Shown: in pieces, positions 44,440 through 54,656 of the stretch | Position numbering within the stretch: position 1 is the stretch's first letter | Layout of the letters: the number at the start of each line of letters is the position of its first letter | Source: Butyrivibrio sp. CB08 | GTDB lineage: Bacteria; Bacillota; Clostridia; Lachnospirales; Lachnospiraceae | Length of the DNA: 64,000 nt | Direction: 5' to 3' | Assembly (NCBI RefSeq): GCF_003625485.1 | Contig: NZ_RAIR01000004.1 | Location: forward strand, 248,001 to 312,000 | Notes under the pieces: model-generated | The model's input: only the letters and a program-made list of their open reading frames with translations | The model's database searches: none | Told to the model about the DNA's origin: nothing | Program-made: the position numbers and the translations under genes

Positions 44440-46476
44440 TCAAAGACTTCCCAGCTGCTCGCTAAAGTAAGCTTTTAATATTTCCTGCAGCTTGTCCTGA
44501 ACCATTTCCTCATTACCGCTCTTTATGGCATCAAGGAAATCTGAATCCTCGATGATGGCGCTGGATACTCTGCCCAGCATTTCGGCATTCTGCTGCCTGT
44601 TGTCGTCCACTGGCATTGCCATGCACAGCGCTGCCCTTATTCCAGATAACTTTTCATCTGTAAAAGAGCTACCGGCCTCTATTCCAGCAGTGACTATCTG
44701 ACACTCTTTTACCGCCTTGCTCCTGCAATGGAAAAGAGCAAGTCCAAGTTCCGGGAAGAGCTGGCTCATCACCTGCTCCCTGGCCATGATATCTGCTGTA
44801 AGTACGGCTGCTGCCTTGGATGTATCCGTTATGTCAGCGGATAGAATCCTTATCAGGGATTCAAGGGTCATATCTTCTGAAACTACCAGATGATGATACC
44901 TTCTGATAATACCCTTTATCCTGTTAATAATGTTGTTGATCTCATCAAGCTGTCTTGTGAAATCATTGTTCTCCTGCTTGGCAGGCATTGATGCGTATTC
45001 GTCGATCTTTACGCTGATCTGTAAAATATCCCTCTGTGTTATGAGAGGATTGACAAGGCAATAATCAACTCCAAGGTCATCCACGCCTATGCTTGAAATA
45101 AAGAAGTCCGTCCTTGAAACCACGTGTCCGTTTATCTCATCTATTCCATAGGCCTTAAGTACGATATCCCAGTCCGCAAAATGACTCTTTAGCTTGGCCA
45201 TCATAAGCTGGGCCACACCAAAGCCGCTGGCACATATAACCCCGATAGTAACTGTGCGCTTTTTCCTCTTGCGGGAGTCGATCTTTTCCCTGGCTGCGCC
45301 AAAGTGCATGGCAAGATAGCCAACCTCTGCGTCTCCAGGAACAAGTCCTGTCTTATCTGTAATGACCTTTGCCGCCCTCTGACAATCTGCGTAGATGTCA
45401 GGGTACTCGCTTTTTATCTCAGACAAAAGCGGGTTGCTGATGGCCATGTCGTTCTTCATTCGATAGAGCGCCGGCTCAAGATGTACCATAAGGCCTCTTA
45501 TGAAATCCTCTTCATATCGAAGCTCTCTGGCAAAATCAGGATCCATCACATCTATCATTCCATTGATGATCCCCATCAGTTCCTCGGTCTGAATGCCGCT
45601 CTCTCTGATGGCATCACTGCTGTAATTAAGCTTGGCTCCCTTGATGTGGAGCAGAATATTGTTTACCTCTGACTCGGGAATGTCGATATCGAACTCTTCC
45701 TCTAAAGCCTTCGCAATGTTCTTGGCGGTATCGTAACCGTTGTCAAACCTTGCGTCGTAGGTCTCCATGGATACCAGTTCTCCCTGCTTTATCCTCTCGA
45801 CTGCAACTGCGAGGTGGACAAGAAGCCCCACATATGCATCGTTGGTAAGAAGGTGCAGGTATGGTTCCTGAAGTCTCTCCAGAACCTTTTCCACGTCAAC
45901 CAGTATCTCCTCATTCATAAGAAGATATATGTTGTCATCGGCATTCTTGAGCTTTTCGCTCTTCATGTTCTCGGTGACAAAACGCTGCATGGCAGTTCTG
46001 TAGCTCTTTTCATTGCCAGAAAGAGCTATTCCATAGCCTGGCTTTCTGATGATATCAAGGTGACATTCGCTGGCCCAGTCGCTTATGGCCTCCAGGTCAT
46101 TGCTTATGGTTGCTTCACTGACACCAAACATATCACTGTAGTAAAAGAGCTTTTGAGGCTCTCTGTTTCTTAGGAGCTCAAGTTTAAGAAGTTCTCTTCT
46201 CTTTTCCTTATCAGAAACAATTTGGTCAGAATGAGCTTTGACAGCCTCAAGGAGCTTTGCCTTGTTTTCTGCAGTACCCTCGATCTGGCTGCCCTCACCC
46301 TTCTTTCTTACAAGAGTCAGATCATATCCCTGAAGAATGCCTGCGATATAATCTGCCTCTCTTAAAATGGTACGCTTACTCACACCCAGAGCATCAGCGA
46401 CCTCACTGTCTGTCGCCGGCTGCTCTGCGTTTAGCAAATAAAGGATTATTTGTCTAATACGTGGTGTAAGTTCCAT
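44440..46476 (-). CDS. MtlR/BglG-type PRD regulator with EIIB and EIIA domains
   Basis: The 678-residue protein has an N-terminal helix-turn-helix (ATDSEVADALGVSKRTILREADYI) plus a second wing region (SDMFGVSEATISNDLEAISDWA), two PRD domains (about 185-400, with EVGYLAMHFGAA), a EIIB-like domain with Cys in GVICASGFGVAQLMMAKL, and a C-terminal EIIA-like domain (LFPELGLALFHCRSKAVKE). This is the layout of MtlR-type DNA-binding activators controlled by PTS phosphorylation. Within the operon it should tie transcription to transport. Confidence 0.93.
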   Translation of the reverse strand: MELTPRIRQIILYLLNAEQPATDSEVADALGVSKRTILREADYIAGILQGYDLTLVRKKGEGSQIEGTAENKAKLLEAVKAHSDQIVSDKEKRRELLKLELLRNREPQKLFYYSDMFGVSEATISNDLEAISDWASECHLDIIRKPGYGIALSGNEKSYRTAMQRFVTENMKSEKLKNADDNIYLLMNEEILVDVEKVLERLQEPYLHLLTNDAYVGLLVHLAVAVERIKQGELVSMETYDARFDNGYDTAKNIAKALEEEFDIDIPESEVNNILLHIKGAKLNYSSDAIRESGIQTEELMGIINGMIDVMDPDFARELRYEEDFIRGLMVHLEPALYRMKNDMAISNPLLSEIKSEYPDIYADCQRAAKVITDKTGLVPGDAEVGYLAMHFGAAREKIDSRKRKKRTVTIGVICASGFGVAQLMMAKLKSHFADWDIVLKAYGIDEINGHVVSRTDFFISSIGVDDLGVDYCLVNPLITQRDILQISVKIDEYASMPAKQENNDFTRQLDEINNIINRIKGIIRRYHHLVVSEDMTLESLIRILSADITDTSKAAAVLTADIMAREQVMSQLFPELGLALFHCRSKAVKECQIVTAGIEAGSSFTDEKLSGIRAALCMAMPVDDNRQQNAEMLGRVSSAIIEDSDFLDAIKSGNEEMVQDKLQEILKAYFSEQLGSL

Positions 46477-46486
46477 TGCGTCTCCA

Positions 46487-47893
46487 TTAAATACTAGCTT
46501 TTAATTCCTGTGCCAGCTGATCATACTCTGGTGCTGACATGAAGTTATTGATAGTGATGACTCTGGCATTAGGAGCACTGTTTCTTGCTCTTCCTGCAAG
46601 GTCCTGATGTGTTACAACGATCTGAGCTTCTGCTGGGATCTCAGATACTGAAGCGTGCTTAACTTCGATATCAGATCTTCCAACTTCTGCAAGCTTCTTC
46701 TTAAGAACTGTTGCTCCCATTGCTGATGAGCCCATTCCTGCATCACATGCAAATACGATGTGCTTGATCTCAGAAGCGCCAGCTACAAGTGTGTCAGCTA
46801 CTGTCTTAACTTCGCTTGCTGCAACACCCTTGCTCTGTGCCTTCATCTCTTTCATCTGAGTTGTTGAATCCTCAAGGCTCTGCTTTGAGTTTGAAAGCTT
46901 GATGATAGGAGCTGCGATAACGAATGAAACAGCTGCTGCAACAACTACTGAAAGAAGTACCATGAAGGTTGATCCCTTAGGAGCCATTCCAACATAAGCG
47001 ATGATTGAACCAGGTGATGGAGGTCCAGCAAGGCCAAGCTTGAAAGCTGTGTTGAAGATCATAGCTGCAACTGATCCGCCGATTGTTGCAAGTAAAAGAA
47101 GTGGATTCATAAGTACATATGGGAAGTAGATCTCGTGGATACCACCAAGCAGATGTACGATAAGTGCTCCAGGAGCTGAATCCTTAGTAACCTTATCCTT
47201 AGCAAAGAGCCAGTATGCTACCAGCACACCAGTACCTGCGCCAGGGTTTGTCTCAATCATGTAGAAGATTGACTTGCCAGCTGTTGCAACCTGCTCTGCT
47301 CCAAGAGGAGTGAAGATACCATGGTTGATAGCGTTGTTAAGGAAAAGAACCTTAGCTGGCTCAACAAATACTGATACAAGTGGAAGAATGTTGTTGTCAA
47401 CAAGTACTGCAACACCACCATTAAGTACTGCAAGTACGCCGCCCATGAATGGGCCAATTACATAGTAGCCAATGATTGCAAGAAGTAGTCCAAGGATACC
47501 AACTGAGAAGTTGTTTACAAGCATCTCGAAGCCAGTAGGGATCTTGCCCTCAACGGCCTTGTCAAATTTCTTGATAACCCATCCTGCAAGAGGTCCTGCG
47601 ATCATAGCACCCATGAACATTGTGTACTCTGTTCCGCAGATGACACCAATTGTCATGATGGCGCCCATTACTGCACCCCTCTGTCCGCCGACCATCTTAC
47701 CACCCTGATAAGCAATAAGAACTGGAAGAACGTAAGTAAGCATTGGGCCTACGATTGAACTAAGTGCTGCATTTGGAAGCCAGCCTGTCTCGATGAAAAG
47801 AGCTGTAAGAAGTCCCCAGGCTATGAATGCACCGATGTTTGGCATAACCATTCCGCTCAGGAATCTACCAAAACTTTGTATTTTTTCTTTCAT
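46487..47893 (-). CDS. mtlA: PTS mannitol-family EIICB permease
   Basis: The 468-residue protein has a EIIC membrane domain of about eight helices (GRFLSGMVMPNIGAFIAWGLLTALFIETGW; FLNNAINHGIFTPLG; IETNPGAGTGVLVAY) and a C-terminal EIIB domain with the phosphorylated cysteine in HIVFACDAGMGSSAMGATVLKKKL. It resembles MtlA lacking the fused EIIA. The sugar may not be mannitol because the neighbouring dehydrogenase is SorE-like. The ribosome site is AAGGGG. Confidence 0.92.
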   Translation of the reverse strand: MKEKIQSFGRFLSGMVMPNIGAFIAWGLLTALFIETGWLPNAALSSIVGPMLTYVLPVLIAYQGGKMVGGQRGAVMGAIMTIGVICGTEYTMFMGAMIAGPLAGWVIKKFDKAVEGKIPTGFEMLVNNFSVGILGLLLAIIGYYVIGPFMGGVLAVLNGGVAVLVDNNILPLVSVFVEPAKVLFLNNAINHGIFTPLGAEQVATAGKSIFYMIETNPGAGTGVLVAYWLFAKDKVTKDSAPGALIVHLLGGIHEIYFPYVLMNPLLLLATIGGSVAAMIFNTAFKLGLAGPPSPGSIIAYVGMAPKGSTFMVLLSVVVAAAVSFVIAAPIIKLSNSKQSLEDSTTQMKEMKAQSKGVAASEVKTVADTLVAGASEIKHIVFACDAGMGSSAMGATVLKKKLAEVGRSDIEVKHASVSEIPAEAQIVVTHQDLAGRARNSAPNARVITINNFMSAPEYDQLAQELKASI

Positions 47894-47908
47894 AAGTTTC
47901 CCCTTCCA

Positions 47909-47923
47909 ACCTGAATGTCAGGT
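47909..47923 (-). promoter_or_regulatory. Small leader hairpin before mtlA
   Basis: ACCTGA and TCAGGT form a perfect 6-bp stem with a 3-base loop just upstream of the ribosome site of mtlA. Confidence 0.3.
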
Positions 47924-47999
47924 AGTTTTTTGCGGTTCCTTGACACGTCTGCCGTGGAAACCCTCTTTAATAGCGAATGCATCCGAATGATTTAATCTT

Positions 48000-48028
48000 A
48001 TTCTATTTGTACGCCTTTGGAATTTCAA
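48000..48028 (-). promoter_or_regulatory. Sigma-70 promoter of the mtlA-type PTS operon
   Basis: On the minus strand: TTGAAA (48028-48023), 17-base spacer, TAGAAT (48005-48000). The leader to the ATG is about 100 bases. Confidence 0.65.
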
Positions 48029-48045
48029 TTCATACATCTTTAAGT

Positions 48046-48060
48046 TTGTCACCCTGACAA
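48046..48060. promoter_or_regulatory. Palindrome TTGTCACCCTGACAA upstream of the PTS promoter
   Basis: A perfect 6-bp inverted repeat with a 3-base centre, ending 18 bases before the -35 box. The position suits an activator such as the PRD regulator encoded in the operon. A further TGACAAG half-site follows at once. Confidence 0.45.
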
Positions 48061-48078
48061 GTGACAAGTCCTTAAGAG

Positions 48079-48113
48079 TCAAAAATGGCGCGGAGTACAG
48101 CCCCCCGCGCCAT
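48079..48113 (-). terminator. Terminator of pyrG
   Basis: On the minus strand ATGGCGCGG and CCGCGCCAT form a perfect 9-bp GC-rich stem followed by TTTTTGA. Confidence 0.85.
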
Positions 48114-48131
48114 AGTATTTTTGGTATTAAA

Positions 48132-49742
48132 TTACTTCTTGTTTTCGTGCTCAAGTGATGCCTTGATAAATCCTGAGAACAGAGGATGTGGTCTGTTAGG
48201 ACGGCTCTTAAGCTCTGGATGAGCCTGTGTAGCCATGTGGAAATCATTGGATGGAAGCTCGATCATCTCTACGATCCTGCCATCTGGTGACATTCCGCAA
48301 AGCTTCAGGCCGTTCTGTACAAGTACATTTCTGTAGTCGTTGTTGACCTCATATCTGTGGCGATGACGCTCTGTGATATTCTCTGAACCAAAGAGCTCAA
48401 ACGCCTTGGAATCCTTATCAAGAACACATGGATATGAACCGAGACGAAGTGTTCCCCCGATATCTTCAACTCCGTTCTGATCAGGTAAAAGAGCTATCAT
48501 AGGATGCTGAGTATTTGGATCAAACTCGATTGAATGAGCATCAGCATAACCAACCACGTTCCTTGCAAACTCTACGATCGCGAGCTGCATTCCAAGGCAA
48601 AGGCCAAGATATGGAAGGTTGTTCTCACGGGCATACTTGATTGCTGTGATCATGCCCTCGATTCCTCTGTCGCCGAAGCCTCCAGGAACAATGAGTCCGT
48701 CAACATCTGAGAGGATCTCTTTTACGTTGTCCTCAGTAACTTCCTCTGAGTCAACCCACTTGATATCTACAGCAGTCTGATTGGAAATACCGCCGTGCTT
48801 TAAAGCTTCTACAACACTGATGTACGCGTCATGGAGCTGTGTGTACTTACCTACAAGAGCAACCCTTACTTCATGCTTAAGTGAGTAAAGGGTGTCAACC
48901 ATTGCCTTCCAGTCTGTAAGATCAGGCTCTGGACAATCAAGGTTAAGGCATTCACATGCAACCTGAGCCAGATGCTCTTTTTCCATAGCAAGAGGAGCTT
49001 CATACAGGTACTCAAGGTCAAGGTTGTTGAGAACGTGGCTGCTTGGAACATTACAGAAAAGAGCTATCTTCTCTTTGGTCTCCTGATCCAGCTCCATCTC
49101 ACTTCTACATACGATTACGTCTGGCTGAAGTCCCATTCCCTGCATAGTCTTAACTGCGGACTGGGTTGGCTTTGTTTTGATCTCCTGAGAGCAGCGAAGG
49201 TATGGAATAAGAGAAACAAGGATGAGCATTGCGTTCTCATGTCCAACTTCGTGCTGGAACTGTCTTATTGCTTCTAAGAATGGCTGTGATTCGATATCTC
49301 CGACGGTTCCGCCCACCTCGATGATGGCAATGCGGGTGTCGTCGTCTGTGAAGTTCCTGTAGAACTTACTCTTGATCTCATTGGTGATGTGAGGGATGAC
49401 CTGTACTGTGCGTCCGCCGTAGTCTCCGCGGCGCTCCTTCTGAAGTACAGACCAGTATATCTTACCGGTGGTGACATTGGAGTTCTTGTCCAGGTTCTCG
49501 TCGATGAATCTCTCGTAGTGACCAAGGTCAAGGTCTGTCTCAGTTCCATCTTCTGTTACGAAAACCTCTCCGTGCTGAACCGGATTCATGGTTCCTGGAT
49601 CGATATTGATATAAGGATCGAACTTCTGCATTGTGACCTTATATCCGCGGGCCTTAAGGAGCCTGCCCAGCGATGCAGCAGTAATGCCTTTACCAAGACC
49701 TGATACAACGCCTCCTGTAACAAAGATGTACTTAACAGCCAT
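48132..49742 (-). CDS. pyrG: CTP synthase
   Basis: The 536-residue enzyme makes CTP from UTP, ATP and glutamine. The N-terminal synthase domain shows [46 protein letters not shown] and [18 protein letters not shown]. The C-terminal glutaminase has GGFGDRG, the nucleophile cysteine in [12 protein letters not shown] and the His/Glu pair in [11 protein letters not shown]. Full length for the family. It is divergent from ftsH, with a TATAAT at 49845-49840 on the minus strand as a candidate -10. Confidence 0.98.
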   Translation of the reverse strand: MAVKYIFVTGGVVSGLGKGITAASLGRLLKARGYKVTMQKFDPYINIDPGTMNPVQHGEVFVTEDGTETDLDLGHYERFIDENLDKNSNVTTGKIYWSVLQKERRGDYGGRTVQVIPHITNEIKSKFYRNFTDDDTRIAIIEVGGTVGDIESQPFLEAIRQFQHEVGHENAMLILVSLIPYLRCSQEIKTKPTQSAVKTMQGMGLQPDVIVCRSEMELDQETKEKIALFCNVPSSHVLNNLDLEYLYEAPLAMEKEHLAQVACECLNLDCPEPDLTDWKAMVDTLYSLKHEVRVALVGKYTQLHDAYISVVEALKHGGISNQTAVDIKWVDSEEVTEDNVKEILSDVDGLIVPGGFGDRGIEGMITAIKYARENNLPYLGLCLGMQLAIVEFARNVVGYADAHSIEFDPNTQHPMIALLPDQNGVEDIGGTLRLGSYPCVLDKDSKAFELFGSENITERHRHRYEVNNDYRNVLVQNGLKLCGMSPDGRIVEMIELPSNDFHMATQAHPELKSRPNRPHPLFSGFIKASLEHENKK

Positions 49743-49780
49743 TTTAATATTGTCCTCCCGGGAAATTTATGAATGAATGA

Positions 49781-49809
49781 TTGATAATATAAATTGTATG
49801 CGATATAAT
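49781..49809 (+). promoter_or_regulatory. Sigma-70 promoter of ftsH
   Basis: TTGATA (49781-49786), 17-base spacer, TATAAT (49804-49809). It gives a leader of about 63 bases. Confidence 0.75.
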
Positions 49810-49879
49810 TCGTATATCGTGGTGTAGTAATCTCGTGCTATTATAGCATAAGATAGCATTTTATATAAAGGAAAAATAT

Positions 49880-52129
49880 ATGGATAATAATCAGAATCAG
49901 AGAAATAATAATCCCCTCGGCGGAGGGAATCAAAACGGCTCCCCAAGGAAGCAGAATATAATACTTCTTTTGGTGGCTGCCGTAGTAACAATGGTCTGCA
50001 TGACCTACTTTATGAAGGCCTTTTCAGAAAATACCAACTCTGAAGTTACCTATTCAGAATTTCTTCAGATGGTAGATGATGGCAAGGTTGATCACATCAT
50101 TATCGAAGACGACAGGATAAATATCTATCCCAAGGAAACAAAAGCTGAGGACCAGCTGGGCTTTGGCTACTCCCTTACAGGTTACACAACTGTAACATAC
50201 TATACCGGTAAATCAGAAGAGGACGGCGTTCTCACTCAGAGAATGCTTGATAAAGGAGTCGAGGTTTCAAGCGAGGTTCCGGATTCATCAGGAGCAATCC
50301 TTACATTCCTTCTTTATTATATAGCTCCAATTCTTCTTATGTGGCTTCTTCTTTCTGTGATCTTTAAGAGAATGGGAAGAGGCGGCGGACCACTTAGTGT
50401 TGGTAAGAGCAATGCCAAGGTTTATGTTCAGAAGGAGACCGGAGTTACCTTCAAGGATGTAGCTGGTGAGGACGAGGCAAAAGAGTCACTGGTAGAAGTT
50501 GTAGACTTCCTCCATAACCCATCCAAGTACGCCAAGATCGGAGCCAAGCTCCCTAAGGGCGCCCTCCTTGTAGGACCTCCCGGAACAGGTAAGACACTTC
50601 TTGCCAAGGCCGTTGCAGGTGAAGCTCATGTTCCTTTCTATTCACTGGCAGGTTCAGATTTCATCGAGCTCTACGTTGGTGTAGGTGCCAGCCGTGTAAG
50701 AGATCTTTTCAGCGAAGCTAGTAAGAATGCACCATGTATCATTTTCATAGATGAGATCGATGCCATCGGACGTAGCCGTGACAGCAAGTACGGTGGTGGT
50801 AATGAGGAGAGAGAACAGACACTTAACCAGCTCCTTTCCGAGATGGATGGTTTCGATTCCTCCAAGGGTGTACTTATCCTTGGTGCTACCAACAGACCTG
50901 AGATCCTTGATAAAGCGCTCCTTAGACCTGGTCGTTTCGACAGACGTATCATCGTTGATAAGCCTGATCTCAAGGGAAGAGAAGAGATCCTTAAGGTTCA
51001 CTCCAAGGACGTTAAGATGGATGAGACCGTTGATCTTAAGGGAATCGCCCTTGCAACCAGTGGTGCTGTAGGTTCTGACCTTGCAAACATGATCAACGAA
51101 GCTGCCATCAACGCCGTTAAGGCAGGCAGAGAGTACGTTTGCCAGCAGGATCTTATGGAAGCTGTAGAGCAGGTTCTTGTCGGAAAAGAAAAGAAGGACA
51201 GGATCCTGAGCAAGGAAGAGAGAAAGATCGTATCCTACCACGAGGTTGGACACGCACTTATAAGCGCAGTTCAAAAGAACACCGAGCCTGTTCAGAAGAT
51301 CACTATCGTACCAAGAACCATGGGAGCTCTTGGATATGTTATGCAGGTTCCTGAGGACGAGAAATATCTTCAGACCAAGGACGAGATCATCGATGACATC
51401 ATCGTTGCCCTTGGCGGACGTGCAGCAGAGGAAGTTATCTTCAACACTGTTACCACAGGCGCTGAGAACGATATCGAGAAGGCCACATCAATGGCCCGCA
51501 GCATGATCACCATGTTTGGTATGAGTGAGAAGTTCGGACTTATGCAGCTTGAGTCCATCCAGAACAGATATCTTGATGGAAACAGAGTCCTCAACTGCAG
51601 TGATCAGACAGCAGCAGAGGTTGACGCTGAAGTTCAAAAGCTCCTTGCTGAATGCTACGACAGAGCCAAAAAGATCATCAGTGAGCATCTTGATGCAATG
51701 GACAAGATCGCTCAGTTCCTTATCGAAAAAGAGACTATCACTGGTAAAGAATTCATGAAGATCTACCGTGAGGTATGCAACATCCCTGAACCCACAGAGG
51801 AAGAGGCAGAGGCAGCCAAGCACGGAAGGATCTACGCAACAAGAGCTGAGTCAGCCCTTGTTGGTGAGAACGTTCCAGTTAAAAAGCCCAAGGACAAGGA
51901 AGAGTCCAAAGAGGAAGAGTCCAAGGACGATGCTCCAGAAAAGGGGGCATTCATCGATGCTCTTGCAGGAGCAGCTGGTGACCTTCCAGTTAGCCCTGAG
52001 GCTGTTAACGATGAGCCTGTTGAAGAGGACGCCGAGCCTAAGGCTGAGGAAGCTTCAAGTGAAGATACTGCTCCTGTAAGACAGGGCGTATTCTCACATG
52101 TTCCAGATGATTTTGATAAAAAAGACTGA
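49880..52129 (+). CDS. ftsH: ATP-dependent zinc metalloprotease FtsH
   Basis: The 749-residue membrane protease has two N-terminal membrane helices ([41 protein letters not shown]) around a short external domain, an AAA+ ATPase with Walker A GPPGTGKT (232-239), Walker [13 protein letters not shown] and the SRH segment [22 protein letters not shown], and a zinc protease domain with HEVGH (454-458; the usual form is HEAGH). The last 110 residues are an acidic, low-complexity tail ([17 protein letters not shown]) longer than in many FtsH proteins. It degrades misfolded membrane and regulatory proteins. Confidence 0.98.
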   Translation: MDNNQNQRNNNPLGGGNQNGSPRKQNIILLLVAAVVTMVCMTYFMKAFSENTNSEVTYSEFLQMVDDGKVDHIIIEDDRINIYPKETKAEDQLGFGYSLTGYTTVTYYTGKSEEDGVLTQRMLDKGVEVSSEVPDSSGAILTFLLYYIAPILLMWLLLSVIFKRMGRGGGPLSVGKSNAKVYVQKETGVTFKDVAGEDEAKESLVEVVDFLHNPSKYAKIGAKLPKGALLVGPPGTGKTLLAKAVAGEAHVPFYSLAGSDFIELYVGVGASRVRDLFSEASKNAPCIIFIDEIDAIGRSRDSKYGGGNEEREQTLNQLLSEMDGFDSSKGVLILGATNRPEILDKALLRPGRFDRRIIVDKPDLKGREEILKVHSKDVKMDETVDLKGIALATSGAVGSDLANMINEAAINAVKAGREYVCQQDLMEAVEQVLVGKEKKDRILSKEERKIVSYHEVGHALISAVQKNTEPVQKITIVPRTMGALGYVMQVPEDEKYLQTKDEIIDDIIVALGGRAAEEVIFNTVTTGAENDIEKATSMARSMITMFGMSEKFGLMQLESIQNRYLDGNRVLNCSDQTAAEVDAEVQKLLAECYDRAKKIISEHLDAMDKIAQFLIEKETITGKEFMKIYREVCNIPEPTEEEAEAAKHGRIYATRAESALVGENVPVKKPKDKEESKEEESKDDAPEKGAFIDALAGAAGDLPVSPEAVNDEPVEEDAEPKAEEASSEDTAPVRQGVFSHVPDDFDKKD

Positions 52130-52137
52130 CTTATACA

Positions 52138-52175
52138 AACAGCCATCTGAACTTTGGATTCAGATGGCTGTTTTA
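52138..52175. terminator. Bidirectional terminator after ftsH
   Basis: AACAGCCATCTGAA and TTCAGATGGCTGTT form a perfect 14-bp stem with a 7-base loop, followed by T residues. It serves convergent genes. Confidence 0.88.
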
Positions 52176-52185
52176 GATATGATAT

Positions 52186-53697
52186 TTATGCTGCGCCTTC
52201 CTGCTGATACTCCTCAATCATGAGATCATAAGCTTCTATGGCACTATTGAAGCGGTCAAGTACGTCTTTTGCCTTATACATTCCATTTTCATCTGCTGTA
52301 ATTCCGTTAAGATGAAGTGTATAGATTCCAGGAGGATTGTTGTCATCAAGAATGCTCATGCTTCTTAGCTGCTCAGTCTGCTGATAGACAAGGTCAAGGG
52401 TGATGTACTCTTCGCCGCTACCATCCTTCCAGGTGTTTATAACAAGCTTTGCTCCTATAGGGGTCTTTTTCTCTATCGTATCGGGAAGAGAATAATCTGA
52501 AACATCCAGTGCAGCCAGCACACTTGCAAGGTTTGAGTCATGTCCGCAAAGGAAGGTAAACTGCCTTCCTTCAGTTGTAAGTTCGCTCTCTATCTCCTGA
52601 AGAAGAGGGTGGGCTACATTAGTAGCTACTAGCGGTGCTGTAAAGAGAGCGTCACCGTAAACATCCTTTATCTCTGAGATTGCTTCCCACTGCTCTGTAG
52701 TAAGGTCATGGTCAAAAGCTGCCTTCTTTTCATCTTCTTCCTCAAAGTACTGAAGAACCAGGGCATCGCTTATCTGGCACGCCTTCTTTAGTGACCCTGA
52801 TACTGAAGGTTCTTTCCCTTCTTCGATAGCAAACTCGTCATCTCCGGTATCAAAGCCTGTAAAGGAGCCATTCTTGAAATCATCAGATTCCTTCACATCA
52901 ATCACTTCTTCTAAAAGAGAATAATTATCACTCAGATCTTCTATCACAGGACCAAACTTTTCTATGATCTCATCTGTTGCATCAGCTGCATAATCATCAG
53001 AAGCATACGTGAAAACTGGGTTAAATACCGGATCCATGGTATCAAAATCGCTGTGATACTCAACATCTATACCATCAACCGGCAAAAGACCTGCTGCGAA
53101 AAACTCAGCTGTAGCAATAGTTCTTTGTTTGGAGTTTGCATAAATGCGAACTGCCTCGTCTTCTGGTCTGTAGTTTGGTTCAAACAGCCCTTCTTTCTCA
53201 AGCCATTTCCTGAAGTACTGGCCCATCTCTGTTTCTAAAGTCCCTCCTCTTACAGAGAGCTGGCTGGCCTCTGCTGACCAGTCAAGCCACTCGTGAGGAG
53301 TTATGGTATCAAGTGCTGAGCCCTCGCCTGATAGCGGAGCTCTGATATTATGTCTGCTAAGGACAACAGACTTCTCTAGTGTGAAACCTTCTCTTGAAAG
53401 AGTTGCCCTTACGTTCTCATCCTCAGAAGTACCTCCTTCTGTCTTTGACGGGAACTGGATAATGTTATCTGCCTGTGCTGCTTCGATCTCTCTTTCAACA
53501 TACTGGTTTTCTGCTCTGGTGATGGCATCCGGGTAAATCTTAAGGAAATCGCTCTTCATAGAGATCGGAACGTATCCCTGCTCTTTGTAGGCAGCGGATT
53601 TTTCTTCCCAGTTCTGAGTTCCCCATTCCCTCACATCATCATCCGCCACAACCATATAAGCCTCAGAGGGGGTATGGATTTCTTTTATCCAGAGCAT
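52186..53697 (-). CDS. Histidine acid phosphatase; first ~85 residues are the displaced tail of the upstream HAD domain
   Basis: A reading frame of 503 residues. The phosphatase part (about residues 100-503) has the nucleophile motif VVLSRHNIRAP (RHxxRxP) and the later catalytic HD in FTFLCGHDSNL, as in acid phosphatases and phytases. The opening residues (AYMVVADDDVREWGTQNWEEKSAAYKEQGYVPISMK) are instead the typical end of a HAD phosphatase, which continues from the gene at 53663-54580 in another frame. I infer one original protein of about 797 residues. If translated alone, the true start is unclear. The substrate could be a phosphorylated sugar, nucleotide or phytate. Confidence 0.75.
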   Translation of the reverse strand: MLWIKEIHTPSEAYMVVADDDVREWGTQNWEEKSAAYKEQGYVPISMKSDFLKIYPDAITRAENQYVEREIEAAQADNIIQFPSKTEGGTSEDENVRATLSREGFTLEKSVVLSRHNIRAPLSGEGSALDTITPHEWLDWSAEASQLSVRGGTLETEMGQYFRKWLEKEGLFEPNYRPEDEAVRIYANSKQRTIATAEFFAAGLLPVDGIDVEYHSDFDTMDPVFNPVFTYASDDYAADATDEIIEKFGPVIEDLSDNYSLLEEVIDVKESDDFKNGSFTGFDTGDDEFAIEEGKEPSVSGSLKKACQISDALVLQYFEEEDEKKAAFDHDLTTEQWEAISEIKDVYGDALFTAPLVATNVAHPLLQEIESELTTEGRQFTFLCGHDSNLASVLAALDVSDYSLPDTIEKKTPIGAKLVINTWKDGSGEEYITLDLVYQQTEQLRSMSILDDNNPPGIYTLHLNGITADENGMYKAKDVLDRFNSAIEAYDLMIEEYQQEGAA

Positions 53698-54580
53698 AAT
53701 TCATCATGCTGGTATCACTTCCGCTGTTACCAAAGGCAAGTACCGGATACTGACCTATCTCCCTCTCAATCCAGATGGTCTTATTGGCATTAAGATTCTT
53801 CTGGATAAAGCCGCCGGTAAATACCAGCTCATCGCCATCTGCATATTTAAAGTCCATATTTGAAGATACGTCTTCGTTTCCTTTTACCTTGACTTCGAAC
53901 TCTGTACCGATCACATGGGCCGGAGAAACATAGTCACGTATAGGAGAGTTTGCTACGATTGCCCTTGTAGTAGTGCGCTCTGTTCCGCTTACCACATAGA
54001 TCGTAAAGTCGTTGTCATAAAGGTACTTGACCACTTCCACCATTGGCAGATAGAAACCGTCAATGTACTTCATGTTATTAAAGCTATCTGTTTCCTTCTG
54101 GCCAAATTCTACAGCGAAGTCATAGAGCTCTTTTACAGTCATTCCTGCATAGGCCTTGGCAAAGTTTCTTGCAAGTTCCTCCCCAGCGGTGTAGCCAGGC
54201 TTTATTTCTGCAGCTGCTGCCTTCAGGTCGTCAGAGACCCTTTCAGGGTGATCCTCGAGGCAGTAGTTGATGAACATCATGGTGTCGTAGTAGGTGTAGT
54301 AAGTTTCGCAGGTAAGAGTACCATCCATGTCAAATACAGCAATCCTGTCCTCTACCGGAATGAAGTTTTCGCTGTCCTTTTTGTTTGTAACCTTTGAAAC
54401 GTACTCGCATAGGCTCTCTGCGGCTTCCGAGTCAGCAGCCCAGTATTCTGAAAGGGCCTTGCCGCCATTCTTTCCGCAGCCGCATAAACCTGTGCAACAA
54501 AAAAGCAGGGCTATTATCAGCACAGTAGATAACAGCCTGCTCTTATTTTGATCTTTACCTCTTGTAAAATATGTATTCAT
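53663..54580 (-). CDS. HAD-superfamily phosphatase lipoprotein, truncated by frameshift
   Basis: The 305-residue frame starts with a lipoprotein signal (LLFCCTGLCGCGKNG) and a HAD domain whose motif I is IAVFDMDGTLTCETY, with motif II near YVVSGTERTT and the late motif LAFGNSGSDTSMMNYAL. It stops early at 53663, just after NPYPL, and the expected continuation is found in the overlapping frame at 53697. The ribosome site is AAGGTGAG. Surface location with the histidine phosphatase would suit phosphate scavenging. Confidence 0.8.
   Translation of the reverse strand: MNTYFTRGKDQNKSRLLSTVLIIALLFCCTGLCGCGKNGGKALSEYWAADSEAAESLCEYVSKVTNKKDSENFIPVEDRIAVFDMDGTLTCETYYTYYDTMMFINYCLEDHPERVSDDLKAAAAEIKPGYTAGEELARNFAKAYAGMTVKELYDFAVEFGQKETDSFNNMKYIDGFYLPMVEVVKYLYDNDFTIYVVSGTERTTTRAIVANSPIRDYVSPAHVIGTEFEVKVKGNEDVSSNMDFKYADGDELVFTGGFIQKNLNANKTIWIEREIGQYPVLAFGNSGSDTSMMNYALDKRNPYPL
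53668..53672. other. Frameshift site: run of five G (C5 on the coding strand)
   Basis: On the coding strand CCATACCCCCTCTGAGGCTT gives NPYPL-stop. Removing one C gives NPYPSEAYMVV, which joins the two frames into continuous HAD sequence. The whole span 52186-54580 minus one base is 2394 bases, or 797 codons and a stop. Sequencing error, a real null allele or phase variation are all possible. Confidence 0.75.
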
Positions 54581-54656
54581 ATCTCACCTTCCTGCTTTCT
54601 CATAAGAACTAACAATATTCTAACATCTGGAATATGCAGCTTTTCTTAAAAAACTA

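Noticed and set aside
50654-51274. A 206-residue minus-strand frame opposite ftsH
   Set aside because: It is a mirror of the conserved ATPase region on the other strand with no independent support.
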